This document shows, piece by piece, positions 25,995 through 35,276 of a stretch of DNA of 64,000 nt. Source of the stretch: CAXXOK01 sp963675925 (GTDB lineage: Bacteria; Bacillota; Clostridia; Christensenellales; Aristaeellaceae); assembly GCA_963675925.2 (NCBI GenBank), contig CAXXIB010000004.1, positions 1,364,001 to 1,428,000 of the forward strand. The letters run 5' to 3'. Position numbers and translations under genes: made by a program. Below the pieces are notes generated by a model that made no database searches, was not told the DNA's origin, and saw only the letters and a list, made by a program, of their open reading frames with translations. Each line of letters starts with the position of its first letter. Position 1 is the stretch's first letter.

Positions 25995-27588
25995 TTATGT
26001 CCTTTCGTCCAGGGCCGCTTTCAGACCGTCGAGTGCTGAGGAGATAATGCCGCCGGCATAGCCCGCGCCTTCGCCAAGTGGGTACAGGCCACGCAGCGCG
26101 CTTTCCCGTTTCTCATCGCGCACAATGCGCACAGGGGAGGAGGAACGTGTTTCCGGTGCGGTGAGCAGCGCATCGGGCAGGTCGAAGCCGTGCAAACGCT
26201 TGCCGAGCGCTGGCAGGGCGATGCGCAGAGCATCGGTGACAAACGCCGGGAAAATGCCTGTAATATCAGTGGGAACCCGCGCCCGGCAGATAGCTGGGCG
26301 TCACCGTGCCAAAGCCCTTGCTGGGCCGACGCGCAAGGAAGTCTTCCACGCGCTGGCAGGGTGCGTTGTACCCGGCGATGGCATAGGCCGCCTCTTCCAT
26401 ACGGCGCTGAAGGGCAATCCCGTCCAGCGGCTGTCCAAAATCATCAGGTTTCACCCCGACGAGCACGGCGGAATTGGCGTTCTGCCCGCTGCGGGCGTGG
26501 CGGCTCATGCCGTTAATATTCAGGCGGCCTGGCTCGCTGGAGGCGTTGATGACCTCGCCGCCGGGGCACATACAAAAGGTGAATACACCGCGACCATCGG
26601 GGGTTCTGGTGTTGAGTTTATAGTCCGCTGGGGGCATGGCGGGGTGGGTGGCAAAGCTGCCGTACTGCGCCTGATTGATCAGCGCTTGGGGATGCTCAAT
26701 GCGGACCCCGACGGCAAACGGCTTGGCGGCCAGCGGGACATGCAGGTCGTTTAGCCATGTATACACATCGCGTGCGCTGTGGCCGGTCGCAAGGTAGACT
26801 GCATCGGTCTCAAAGCGCATGGGGCCGACTTCCACAGCCGTTACGCTGCCATCGTGCACGGTCAGGCCGGTGACTTTATGTTCGAACAAAACCTCTGCGC
26901 CAAGCGACAACAGCTTGCCGCGTAGTGCTTTGAGTACGAAAACCAGCTGATCGGTGCCGATGTGGGGTTTGGCATCGTAGAGAATGTCTTCCGGTGCGCC
27001 GCAGCTGGCAAAGGTGCGTAAAATGGTGCGGATGAGCGGATCGCTGAGGCCGCAGGTCAGCTTGCCGTCGCTGAATGCGCCCGCGCCGCCTTCCCCAAAC
27101 ACCACGTTGCTTTCGGGGTTCAGACTGCCGTCTTTGAGCAGGGCGGCTACGTCTAGCGTGCGATCGTTTACCTGTTTTCCGCGTTCTAGTACAATGGGCT
27201 TTGCCCCGCGGGCGGCAAGTCCCAGCGCGCAAAACAGCCCGGCCGGGCCTGCACCAACGACCACCGGGCGGGCTTTGCCCTTGGGGTAGGCCGGTACGGG
27301 CAGGGAGAATATATCGTGCTCCTTTGCTGCCTCCAGCAAAGCGGCCTGGTTGGGCTTAAAGCGCTTGATCAGCTTTTGTTCCAGGGCTGCGGAGCGAAGG
27401 GTTACATCCAGCGACAGCATAAAGCACACGTCGCGCTTGTTGCGTGCATCCACGCTGCGGCGTGCGATCCTTACGGACTGAATATCACTATTTGGCAGTT
27501 TGAGGCGCGCCGCCGCAAGCGCACGCAGATCGGACGTTCCGTCTGCCGCGATGTCCGGTGCCAGCCTGATTTGATGCAGCCTGAGCAT
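25995..27588 (-). pseudogene. FAD-dependent dehydrogenase (COG2509-like), one frameshift
   Basis: About 530 residues. An N-terminal domain (LHQIRLAPDIAADG) precedes the FAD-binding Rossmann fold VVVGAGPAGLFCALGLAA. Later FAD contacts are VVFGEGGAGAFSDGKL and YLATGHSARDVY. The frame ends at about 26266 after YLPGA; the remaining C-terminus (VPTDITGIFPAFVTDALRIA through SALDGLKAALDERT, stop at 25995) follows in another frame. One indel explains it. Start 27588 (MLRLHQ) is chosen because GGAGG lies six bases upstream. Substrate is unknown in this family; it is a cytosolic flavoprotein. Confidence 0.8.
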
Positions 27589-27668
27589 ACCGCGCCTCCG
27601 TTTCCTAAATACTGCCACCATCCTATCACAGGGTCGGGTGGAATACAACTGCGCCACAGGCGTGAATA

Positions 27669-27677
27669 TGCTATAAT
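27669..27677 (+). promoter_or_regulatory. Extended -10 promoter of lspA
   Basis: TG-C-TATAAT, an extended -10 box, about 40 bases before the GTG start. No good -35 box is visible, which is acceptable for this promoter class. Confidence 0.55.
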
Positions 27678-27716
27678 AACCGGGAAGAATTTTGGCTCCG
27701 GGGAGGACGAAACACG

Positions 27717-28205
27717 GTGTTTTGGATCATTACGGTTTTGGTACTGCTGCTGGATCGCATTGCCAAGCTGCTGACGCTGCAGCATATGGCGATTGGCCAG
27801 CGCGTTGTATGGATCAGCGGCGTGCTGGAGCTGCGCTATACGCAAAATACAGGAATGGCGCTGGGCATTTTATCCGGGTATACGCTGGTGAGCATTGTGC
27901 TGCCGCTGATTGCTGTGACGGCCGGCGTACTGATGCTGCGCAAGTATAAACTGTCGCACTTTATGTGGATCGCCGCGGCGCTGATTTTTGGCGGCTTTCT
28001 GGCAAACCTGTTTGACCGGGTTTGGTTTGGCTTTGTTGTGGACATGGTATATTTCCCCTGGCTGCCGTATTTCGTTTGTAATGTGGCCGATATTGCTATC
28101 ACATTTGGCGCGGTGATGACGGCGATTAGCCTGTTATTTCGGCCCAAGGACTGGCAGCTGAAACTTGCGGAGGGTACGGATCGTGAACAAAACCCTGACA
28201 GCTGA
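27717..28205 (+). CDS. lspA: Lipoprotein signal peptidase (signal peptidase II)
   Basis: 162 residues with four transmembrane helices. It removes signal peptides from diacylglyceryl-modified prolipoproteins. The two catalytic aspartates are in GGFLANLFDRV and NVADIAITFG. The usual N-T-G region reads LRYTQNTGMALGIL. It starts at GTG 27717, with GGGGAGGA ten bases upstream. Its target pathway includes the lipoprotein at 12082. It is followed by the RluD-type gene, a common arrangement. Confidence 0.95.
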   Translation: MFWIITVLVLLLDRIAKLLTLQHMAIGQRVVWISGVLELRYTQNTGMALGILSGYTLVSIVLPLIAVTAGVLMLRKYKLSHFMWIAAALIFGGFLANLFDRVWFGFVVDMVYFPWLPYFVCNVADIAITFGAVMTAISLLFRPKDWQLKLAEGTDREQNPDS

Positions 28206-29088
28206 TACATCCGCACGGCTGGATGTGCTGGTGGCCGAAGGCTGCGGCGTTACACGCTCGCAGGCGGCCAAATGGATTGCCGGTGGGTTATGCCATCTCA
28301 ATGGAAAAGCAGTCTTGAAAGCGGGCACGGCGGTGAAAGCGGGAGACGAGTTAACCGTGAACATCCCCGACCCCCGGCCTGACGCAGCGGAAAAAGAAAA
28401 CATCCCCATCACGATTCTGTATCAGGATGCGGATATCGCGGTGGTCAATAAGCCCTGCGGTATGGTGACCCATCCGGCGGGCGGCAATACGACGGGTACG
28501 CTGGTGAACGCACTGCTGTATGCGCTGGATGGCCTATCCGGCATCGGCGGGGTGCAAAGGCCAGGCATCGTGCACAGGCTGGACAAGGATACCAGCGGCA
28601 TCATGCTGGTGGCCAAGAACGATCAGGCGCATATAGCGCTGTCCAAGCAGCTCAAGGAACGCAGCGTGGAAAAGCACTACCTGGCGGTGGTCGAAGGTGT
28701 GATGAAGGAGGCGTATGGGTTAATCGATCAACCCATCGGGCGCTCCAAACGCGACCGCAAGAAGATGGCAATCACGCAGGACGGCAGACCCTCGCTGACG
28801 GAATGGACCGTGCTGGAAGCGCTCAAACAGGCAACCCTGCTGGATGTGCACATACTCACCGGCCGCACGCACCAGATCCGTGTCCATATGCAATACAGCC
28901 ACCATCCTGTGGCGGGCGATGCCGTTTACGGGGTCAAAGCCGGGGTCAAGGTGCCGCGGCTGATGCTGCACGCACACAGGCTGGCGTTTACCCATCCCCG
29001 CAGCGGCGAGCGGATGGAACCTGCGGCGCCGCCGCCTGTAGAATTTGAAGAAACGGTATCAAAATTGCGGTTTCCGCAGGGTCGATAG
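28183..29088 (+). CDS. rluD: RluD-type ribosomal large-subunit pseudouridine synthase
   Basis: 301 residues. An N-terminal S4 domain (ARLDVLVAEGCGVTRSQ, GGLCHLNGKAV) precedes the catalytic core with IVHRLDKDTSGIMLVAKND and LTGRTHQIRVHMQYSHHPVAGD. Function: pseudouridylation of helix 69 of 23S rRNA in characterised RluD; the exact site here is inferred. GTG 28183 is preferred because GGAGGG lies upstream. It overlaps lspA by 23 bases, indicating translational coupling. Confidence 0.9.
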   Translation: MNKTLTADTSARLDVLVAEGCGVTRSQAAKWIAGGLCHLNGKAVLKAGTAVKAGDELTVNIPDPRPDAAEKENIPITILYQDADIAVVNKPCGMVTHPAGGNTTGTLVNALLYALDGLSGIGGVQRPGIVHRLDKDTSGIMLVAKNDQAHIALSKQLKERSVEKHYLAVVEGVMKEAYGLIDQPIGRSKRDRKKMAITQDGRPSLTEWTVLEALKQATLLDVHILTGRTHQIRVHMQYSHHPVAGDAVYGVKAGVKVPRLMLHAHRLAFTHPRSGERMEPAAPPPVEFEETVSKLRFPQGR

Positions 29089-29136
29089 AAAAGCGAACTT
29101 TTGTTCTGTTTTATGCTTCCCAAGCGGTACTCTGTA

Positions 29137-29145
29137 TGGTATAAT
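29137..29145 (+). promoter_or_regulatory. Extended -10 promoter of rimO operon
   Basis: TG-G-TATAAT stands about 30 bases upstream of the rimO start and about 50 bases after the rluD stop. A -35 box is weak or absent. Confidence 0.5.
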
Positions 29146-29175
29146 GAGCCGAACATAAAGGACGGAAGGTACACT

Positions 29176-30486
29176 ATGATCAAAGTTGCGGCCGTGTCGC
29201 TTGGATGCGTCAAAAACCGCGTGGATACGGAGCTGATGCTGGGTATCCTCGTGAAAAACGGCTTTACGCTGACCGCGGATGAACGGGAAGCGGAGGTGCT
29301 GATTGTCAACACCTGCGGGTTCATCGAGCCAGCCAAGGAAGAAAGCATCGACACGATATTATCGCTGTCAAACTATAAAGAAAACGGCAAGCTGAAGGTG
29401 CTGGTCGCCACCGGCTGCCTGACCCAGCGTTACGAGCAGGAACTGCTCAAGGAGATGCCGGAACTGGACCTGATACTGGGCGTGAACCAGTACGAAAAGC
29501 TGCCCGAGGCCATCCACGAAGCGCTGCAAGGCAAGCGCGTGTCCTACTGCGCCGACGACTACCATATTTTGTCCGGTGAGCGCGTGCTGACCACCCCGCC
29601 GTATACGGCCTATGTCCGCATTGCCGATGGTTGCGACAACCGCTGCGCTTATTGCGCTATTCCGCTGATTCGCGGCGGCTTCCGCTCCCGTACGATGGAC
29701 GATGTACTTTCGGAAATCAAAACCCTGGCCGAGGGCGGCGCAAGTGAGCTGATTTTAATAGCGCAGGATACCTCCCGTTTCGGTATGGACCGGGAAGGGA
29801 AAAGCCTGCTGCCGGAGCTGCTGGACAAGGCGGCGCAAATTCCCGGCGTTCGCTGGCTACGCGTGCTCTACTGCTACCCAGACGAGGTGGACAAGCGCTT
29901 GCTGGATGTAATGGCGGCGCATGATAATATCTGCAAGTATATCGACCTGCCATTGCAGCATGCCGACCCGGATGTCCTCCGCCGTATGAACCGCCGGGGC
30001 GATATTGAAACCGTTAGAGCCTTCCTGCAACAGGCGCGGGACATGGGCTTTACCCTGCGCACGACCATGATTGTCGGCTTCCCCGGCGAAACGCAGGAAC
30101 AGTTTGAAACCCTGCTTTCGTTTGTTAAAGACATGCAGTTTGACAGGCTGGGCGCGTTTACATTCTCCCCGGAGGACGATACTCCCGCCGCATTGATGAA
30201 GGAGCAGATCCCCGAAGATGTGAAACAGACACGGCTGGACATGCTGATGACCTTGCAGCAGGAGATATCGCTTGCGCGTAACCTGCAGCGCGTGGGAACA
30301 ACCGAAACCATGCTGGTGGAAGAAGTATCCGACGATGGCACAGCCATTGGCCGTACATCGCGCGAGGCACCGGATGCCGATGGCATCTGCCGTATCAGCG
30401 GTGCCACTGGGCTGACACCCGGAAGCTTTGTCAGCGTGAAGATCACCGCTGCGGACGCCTACGACCTGGCGGGGGTGCTTAAATGA
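29176..30486 (+). CDS. rimO: Ribosomal protein S12 methylthiotransferase
   Basis: 436 residues. A radical-SAM enzyme that adds a methylthio group to an aspartate of ribosomal protein S12. The N-terminal cluster cysteines are in VSLGCVKNRVDTE, NTCGFIEPAKEES and TGCLTQRY. The radical-SAM triad is DGCDNRCAYCAIPLIRG. A C-terminal TRAM domain follows (VEEVSDDGTAIGRT). The SLGCxKNxVDxE signature separates RimO from MiaB. The ATG at 29176 follows GGAAGG. It heads the rimO-pgsA-pncC-recA operon. Confidence 0.95.
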   Translation: MIKVAAVSLGCVKNRVDTELMLGILVKNGFTLTADEREAEVLIVNTCGFIEPAKEESIDTILSLSNYKENGKLKVLVATGCLTQRYEQELLKEMPELDLILGVNQYEKLPEAIHEALQGKRVSYCADDYHILSGERVLTTPPYTAYVRIADGCDNRCAYCAIPLIRGGFRSRTMDDVLSEIKTLAEGGASELILIAQDTSRFGMDREGKSLLPELLDKAAQIPGVRWLRVLYCYPDEVDKRLLDVMAAHDNICKYIDLPLQHADPDVLRRMNRRGDIETVRAFLQQARDMGFTLRTTMIVGFPGETQEQFETLLSFVKDMQFDRLGAFTFSPEDDTPAALMKEQIPEDVKQTRLDMLMTLQQEISLARNLQRVGTTETMLVEEVSDDGTAIGRTSREAPDADGICRISGATGLTPGSFVSVKITAADAYDLAGVLK

Positions 30487-31025
30487 ACCTGCCAAACAAG
30501 CTGACCGTTTTGCGCGTACTGGCTATCCCTGCGGTGGTCGTGCTGCTGCTACTGAATACACCGGCTTGCCGTGCCGCCGCTACGGTGCTGTTCGTGGTCG
30601 CGTGTCTTACCGACTGGCTGGACGGCTATATCGCCCGCAAGCAGAACATCGTGACGGTGTTTGGCAAGTTTCTGGACCCGGTGGCGGACAAGCTGCTGGT
30701 TCTCAGCACCATGATTACGCTGTCCGGCCTAGGGCAGCTGCCTGCATGGCTGTGTGTACTCGTGTTATTCCGGGAGCTGATGGTGGACGGGCTGCGCATG
30801 ATTGCCGTACAAAAGGGCATCGTCATCGCCGCCGGGAAGCTTGGCAAGATTAAAACCGTATCGCAGATGACAATGCTGACGGTCGTTCTGCTCAATATTC
30901 CGATGCTGAATAACCTGTGGATCGACTGGATTTTGATTGGCTTCGTCACGGTGATGACGGTATGGTCCGGCGTGGATTATTTCCTTAAGAACCGGACGGT
31001 TTTCGCGGAGAGCTACGATGTGTGA
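30483..31025 (+). CDS. pgsA: CDP-diacylglycerol--glycerol-3-phosphate 3-phosphatidyltransferase
   Basis: 180 residues, an integral membrane enzyme that makes phosphatidylglycerolphosphate. The CDP-alcohol phosphotransferase signature is complete: DWLDGYIARKQNIVTVFGKF then LDPVADKLL, with the conserved DG, AR, G and two D residues. It starts at 30483 in an ATGA overlap with the rimO stop. Confidence 0.95.
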   Translation: MNLPNKLTVLRVLAIPAVVVLLLLNTPACRAAATVLFVVACLTDWLDGYIARKQNIVTVFGKFLDPVADKLLVLSTMITLSGLGQLPAWLCVLVLFRELMVDGLRMIAVQKGIVIAAGKLGKIKTVSQMTMLTVVLLNIPMLNNLWIDWILIGFVTVMTVWSGVDYFLKNRTVFAESYDV

Positions 31026-31500
31026 TCTGGAACAGCTAGCCGGGGAGACGGTTGCCGAGGCGACGCGTCAGGGCATTACCCTGGCAACAGCCGAGAGCTT
31101 GACCGCCGGGCTGATCGCCGCAACGATAGCGGATATATCCGGCGCATCGCAGGTGCTGCTGGGTGGGATCATCAGTTACGCGCTTTCCGTAAAGCAAAAC
31201 GTGCTGGGCGTACAAGGCATCACCGAAGAAACTGTGGTTTCGGAGGACTGCGCCAGGCAGATGGCAATCGGTGCCAGGAAGGTAACGGGAGCCTCGCTCG
31301 CCCTTAGCTGTACCGGCGTTGCCGGACCCAACGGCGGAAGCAAAGAAACCCCGGTCGGCACGGTATATATCGGCGTTGCCTATGGGGATACCATCTGGGC
31401 GGAAGAGCGCCATTTTTCAGGAAACAGGCAAGCCGTGCGGCGAGAAACCGTACGACAGGCACTTTTGATACTACTGAACTGTATGAAAGGCAGGCAATAG
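31018..31500 (+). CDS. pncC: Nicotinamide-nucleotide amidohydrolase (CinA C-terminal domain)
   Basis: 160 residues, a stand-alone CinA C-terminal domain. It hydrolyses NMN amide to nicotinate mononucleotide in NAD recycling. Conserved parts are TAESLTAGLIAATIADISGA (AESxTxG motif), SYALSVKQNVLGV and GVAGPNGGSKETPVGTVYIG. It overlaps pgsA by eight bases and precedes recA by one, as in many Clostridia and Bacilli. The N-terminal molybdopterin-binding-like domain of full CinA is missing. Confidence 0.92.
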   Translation: MCDLEQLAGETVAEATRQGITLATAESLTAGLIAATIADISGASQVLLGGIISYALSVKQNVLGVQGITEETVVSEDCARQMAIGARKVTGASLALSCTGVAGPNGGSKETPVGTVYIGVAYGDTIWAEERHFSGNRQAVRRETVRQALLILLNCMKGRQ

Positions 31501-31501
31501 C

Positions 31502-32659
31502 ATGGCGAGCAAGAAAACAACAACCGGGAAAACTGTGCAGTCGTTCTCTGGCGATGTAAGCACCATACGCAAGGAAAAACTCAAGGCGCTGGAAAGCGCA
31601 CTGTCCCAGCTGAATAAAACCTTTGGTAAAGGCGCTGTGATGAAATACAGCGATAAGGGCGCAGTGCAAAACCTGAACGTGATTTCCACCGGTAACTTGA
31701 TGGTGGATATTGCATTGGGCGTTGGCGGCTTGCCGCGCGGCCGCGTTGTTGAGATCTACGGGCCGGAATCCAGCGGTAAAACCACCGTGGCGCTGCACTG
31801 CATTGCCGAAGCACAAAGAATCGGCGGCGTGGCTGCGTTTATCGATGCCGAACACGCACTGGACCCCGTGTATGCCCGCAAGCTCGGTGTGGATATTGAT
31901 AATCTGTACATCAGCCAGCCGGATACCGGCGAGCAAGCGCTTGAAATCTGCGAAGCGCTGGTGCGCTCCGGCGCGGTGGATATGGTGGTCATCGACTCGG
32001 TCGCGGCTCTGGTGCCCAAGGCCGAAATCGAAGGCGAGATGGGTGACAGCTTCGTCGGCCTGCAAGCCCGCTTGATGAGCCAGGCATTGCGCAAGCTGAC
32101 GGGCGTGATTTCCAAAACCAATGCCGTGGCGGTGTTCATCAACCAGCTGCGCGAAAAGGTTGGCGTTATGTATGGCAATCCCGAAACCACCACCGGCGGT
32201 CGCGCGCTGAAGTTTTATTCCAGCATCCGGCTGGATATACGCAGAGGCGAGCAGTTGAAGGTCGGCACGGAGGTAATCGGCAACCGCACCCGTATCAAGG
32301 TTGTTAAGAACAAAGTGGCACCGCCGTTCCGCATTGCGGAGGTGGATATCATCTACGGCGAAGGCATTTCCAAAACCGGCACGCTTCTGGACATGGCGGT
32401 GGACCGCGATATTATCCACAAATCCGGGGCATGGTTCAGCTACGAGGATCAGCGCATCGGTCAGGGCCGTGAAAATGCACGCCAGTTCCTAAAGGACAAC
32501 CCCGACATTGCCGATAAGATCGACAAAATTATCCGTGCCGAGGCCATGGCCGCGCTCGAGCCCAAGGAACCCACGGATGTAGAGGAAGAACTGGCCGAGG
32601 CTGACGAGCAGCTGGCAAAAGAAGATCCGGATCTTGCACTGCTGGACGATCTGGAATAG
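31502..32659 (+). CDS. recA: Recombinase RecA
   Basis: 385 residues. Forms filaments on single-stranded DNA for strand exchange and LexA/SOS signalling. Walker A GPESSGKTTVALH, Walker B VDMVVIDSVAAL, the L1 region (EIEGEMGDSFVGLQARLMSQ) and L2 (INQLREKVGVMYGNPETTTGG) are intact. The N-terminal 35-residue extension is basic and the C-terminus acidic (EEELAEADEQLAKEDPD). No SOS box is obvious upstream because the gene is inside an operon. It converges on dnaA. Confidence 0.98.
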   Translation: MASKKTTTGKTVQSFSGDVSTIRKEKLKALESALSQLNKTFGKGAVMKYSDKGAVQNLNVISTGNLMVDIALGVGGLPRGRVVEIYGPESSGKTTVALHCIAEAQRIGGVAAFIDAEHALDPVYARKLGVDIDNLYISQPDTGEQALEICEALVRSGAVDMVVIDSVAALVPKAEIEGEMGDSFVGLQARLMSQALRKLTGVISKTNAVAVFINQLREKVGVMYGNPETTTGGRALKFYSSIRLDIRRGEQLKVGTEVIGNRTRIKVVKNKVAPPFRIAEVDIIYGEGISKTGTLLDMAVDRDIIHKSGAWFSYEDQRIGQGRENARQFLKDNPDIADKIDKIIRAEAMAALEPKEPTDVEEELAEADEQLAKEDPDLALLDDLE

Positions 32660-32708
32660 GGACATTCAAAAACACATGAGTATGGGGCTTAAGTGAATAC
32701 AGATAAAA

Positions 32709-32735
32709 CCCGCTGTAGCCGTTGGCCGCAGCGGG
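32709..32735 (+). terminator. Terminator-like hairpin after recA
   Basis: Outer stem CCCGCTG / CAGCGGG with an inner GCC-GTT-GGC, followed by a weak CCTTAT tail. It probably ends the recA operon. Confidence 0.55.
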
Positions 32736-32753
32736 CCTTATGTTAGGCATAAC

Positions 32754-32788
32754 ATAACAAAACCGGGACGCCATAGGGCAGCCCGGTT
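32754..32788 (-). terminator. Terminator of dnaA
   Basis: Stem AACCGGG / CCCGGTT (32761-32767 and 32782-32788) with a 14-base loop; T-rich TTGTTAT follows on the minus strand. Confidence 0.6.
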
Positions 32789-32806
32789 CAAGACGATCAA
32801 ATCAGT

Positions 32807-34132
32807 TTACGGTTCTTTGACCGAGCGGCGAATATCATCCAGCAAACTGGCCAGGCTGGGGGATTGCTTGATGGAGTTCTCCACCTTGTCAATCGAAGCC
32901 ATGACTGTGGTATAGTGCCGACCGCCGAATGCATCGCCGATCTTGGTCAGGCTCAGGCCCAGCATTTCGCGGGTTAAAAACATGGCGATCTGGCGGGGCA
33001 CGGTAATCTCGTGGTTGCGTCGCGGGCTTTTCAGATCGTCCACCGTGATGCCGTAATAGGTGGCAACGGCATCCTGTAGGGTATCGGTGGTGACTTTGGT
33101 GGATTCGCTGCGGTTGAACAAATCGCGCAGCGCTTCGGATGCCAGCTGCATATCAATGGGGCGGCGGGTGAGCGATGCATACGCGGTCAGCCGGGTGAGG
33201 CTGCCCTCCAGCTCGCGCACGTTCGAAGCCACTTTCTCGGCAATCAGCGACAGGATATCATCGCCAATGCGCAGGTGGTCGTACTCGGCCTTTTTACGCA
33301 GGATGGCAAAGCGGGTTTCAAAGTCCGGGCGTTGAATATCGGCAAGCAACCCGCCTTCAAAGCGGCTGCAAAGCCGCTGTTCCAGTTTGGCAATCTCCTT
33401 GGGCGGCTTATCGGAGGTGACAACGATTTGCTTGCCGGCCTCGCGCAGATGATTAAACGTATGGAAAAACTCTTCTTCCGTTGCCTGCTTGCCTGCAATG
33501 AACTGGATATCATCCACCATAAGCAAGTCCACCGTGCGGAAATGGTCGCGGAAGCGCTGGTTTTCGTTATTCTGCATGGCCTGAATGAGCTGGTTGGTAA
33601 AATCCTCACTGGTGATGTAGACAATCTTCATCTCCGGGTATAGCTCATGGGCATAATGGCCGATGGCGTGCATCAAGTGCGTTTTGCCTAGCCCCACCCC
33701 GCCATACAAGAACAGGGGATTGTAGGCTTTGGCAGGAACCTCGGCCACGGCAAGGGATACGGCATGGGCAAAGCGGTTGCTGGAGCCGACCACAAAGGTA
33801 TCAAATACATATTTGGGGTTGAGCGTATCAGGATTGGCGCTGGAAAGCTTTTGTTGCAGCTCGGCTTTGCGGCGCAGTAGTTCGTCGTGGTTTAAAATCT
33901 CCACCGTCAGGTGATCGCCGGACGCGGAAGTGACAGCGGACTGGATTTTATGCAGATAGCGGTCAACACCAAAGTCGCGCATCAGCGCGTTGACACATTC
34001 AATCAGGAAGCAGTGATCGATGACGGCATAGGGTTTGAGCGCAGACTTAATCCATGTCTCGTAAGACACGGCGCTCATGTCATCTTTTAAGATCTTACAG
34101 GCTCTGCTCCAGATGTCTTCGGCGTTCTGCAA
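32807..34132 (-). CDS. dnaA: Chromosomal replication initiator protein
   Basis: 441 residues. Domain I (IWSRACKILKDDMSAVSYETWIK) is followed by a short domain II. The AAA+ domain has Walker A GGVGLGKTHLMHAIGHYAHE (about residue 145) and Walker B VDLLMVDDIQF. Domain IV carries the DnaA signature GGRHYTTVMASIDKV. The start is TTG 34132, with AAGGAT upstream; no ATG fits the conserved N-terminus. Unusually, dnaN and recF do not follow: the next gene is recA on the other strand, and recF is at 63 kb. Confidence 0.97.
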   Translation of the reverse strand: MQNAEDIWSRACKILKDDMSAVSYETWIKSALKPYAVIDHCFLIECVNALMRDFGVDRYLHKIQSAVTSASGDHLTVEILNHDELLRRKAELQQKLSSANPDTLNPKYVFDTFVVGSSNRFAHAVSLAVAEVPAKAYNPLFLYGGVGLGKTHLMHAIGHYAHELYPEMKIVYITSEDFTNQLIQAMQNNENQRFRDHFRTVDLLMVDDIQFIAGKQATEEEFFHTFNHLREAGKQIVVTSDKPPKEIAKLEQRLCSRFEGGLLADIQRPDFETRFAILRKKAEYDHLRIGDDILSLIAEKVASNVRELEGSLTRLTAYASLTRRPIDMQLASEALRDLFNRSESTKVTTDTLQDAVATYYGITVDDLKSPRRNHEITVPRQIAMFLTREMLGLSLTKIGDAFGGRHYTTVMASIDKVENSIKQSPSLASLLDDIRRSVKEP

Positions 34133-34646
34133 TCTGTTCCATCCTTCCGGCGAGATTATTCGTATTCAGGGATAGTCAATAAATATGCACTACTTTCAAC
34201 CTTGAAATGTGCACATTCGCTTCGGCATTTCTTTTTATAGATGCCATTCGTGATGTACCTGTTTTTCTTTCCAATCATAGCAGAAATCTAAGACCTTGGC
34301 AAGAAGCCTTATGGCATGGTGTGTTGCATACTATGCGTCCCAATCGTGCCCTGGAACTACCAGTACTTGTGGGCAGATGCGGCCATTGCCGCAAGGTATT
34401 GATCCGGTTACATCTTCGTCGCATTTCTGCGTATAATATGTGACAAAGAATGTATAAACATTACGTATATTTCATTTTAAATAATTGTGAAGCGCAGCAG
34501 CCAAGGGCACAACTATCGTTTGCTTGCCGCAGGGCGGAAAAGGTGATGAAATTGTGAAGCCCGGAAAGGAAATTGTCACGAAATTGTAGAATATCTTTCT
34601 ATTGATACCGCATAACCATCGGCACTAGGCCGGCTTAGGAGGAACT
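34133..34646. other. 514-bp intergenic region upstream of dnaA
   Basis: This region separates divergent dnaA and the gene at 34647. It is AT-rich around 34430-34500. I looked for TTWTNCACA DnaA boxes on both strands and saw none without mismatch; the nearest is TGTGACAAA at 34438. A small inverted repeat TTTCAA-CC-TTGAAA lies near 34193. A replication origin here is not supported. Confidence 0.5.
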
Positions 34647-35135
34647 ATGCCCGTTCCTATCCATCTCGACGACGTAAACGACGCACTCAGGCCGTGGCTT
34701 GGGGCACTGTTTCTGATGTCTACACCCCTGTCGCAGGAGCTCAGCTATCAGATGATGCAATATTCCCCGGTGCGGGAAACCTTTGAGCAGCTTCGCAAGC
34801 GCCTGGAACAGCATATCCTTGTAAGCCTGAACAAGCTGACGCGCTCCAGCATGTGCATCATGGTGGAGAATTACCAGACTAAGAAGCTGACCCTCAGCGA
34901 TATTGAATATATGACCGACGATTTGATGGGGCTGATCTTTGACAGAATGTCGCCCTTTTCCTCCAATTTTGAAAAACTGAATGAGTATGCGCTGCGCCAT
35001 GAAAGCCTGGCGGCTTTGCGCGTACTGTATCAGAAATATGCATCCTTCTTTTCAGAGGAGGAGTACCAATTCATGATCTATATCATGAAAAAGCTGTACC
35101 CCAAGGAACGCTACGAGGCCTGGCTTACCGAGTGA
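34647..35135 (+). CDS. Conserved-looking small helical protein of unknown function
   Basis: 162 residues, predicted mostly helical, with no signal peptide or membrane helix. It starts after a perfect AGGAGG-AACT ribosome-binding site. Features include PLSQELSYQMMQYSPVRETF, LTLSDIEYMTDDLMGLIFDR and a C-terminal MKKLYPKERYEAWL. No family is recognised. It stands alone between dnaA and a hairpin terminator. Confidence 0.65.
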   Translation: MPVPIHLDDVNDALRPWLGALFLMSTPLSQELSYQMMQYSPVRETFEQLRKRLEQHILVSLNKLTRSSMCIMVENYQTKKLTLSDIEYMTDDLMGLIFDRMSPFSSNFEKLNEYALRHESLAALRVLYQKYASFFSEEEYQFMIYIMKKLYPKERYEAWLTE

Positions 35136-35193
35136 GCAGTACAGCGTGGCTACTAATCGTGAAGCAAGGCTAGAGGAATCCATTGCACATCAA

Positions 35194-35226
35194 AACCCCC
35201 GATATGCAAGCGGCGCATCGGGGGTT
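35194..35226. terminator. Bidirectional terminator
   Basis: Stem AACCCCCGAT / ATCGGGGGTT with a 13-base loop between convergent genes at 34647 and 35277. Confidence 0.75.
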
Positions 35227-35276
35227 GAACGACTAAAGGAAAGTCACGCTGGATTGGTGATGATACGGTACTTGAA

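Noticed and set aside
31304..32419. 371-codon minus-strand frame opposite recA
   Set aside because: A shadow of the recA codons; it is His/Gln-rich as expected for such shadows, and starts without a ribosome-binding site.
34133..34646. Replication origin upstream of dnaA
   Set aside because: The region is partly AT-rich, but no DnaA box matching TTWTNCACA was found on either strand and dnaN does not follow dnaA.
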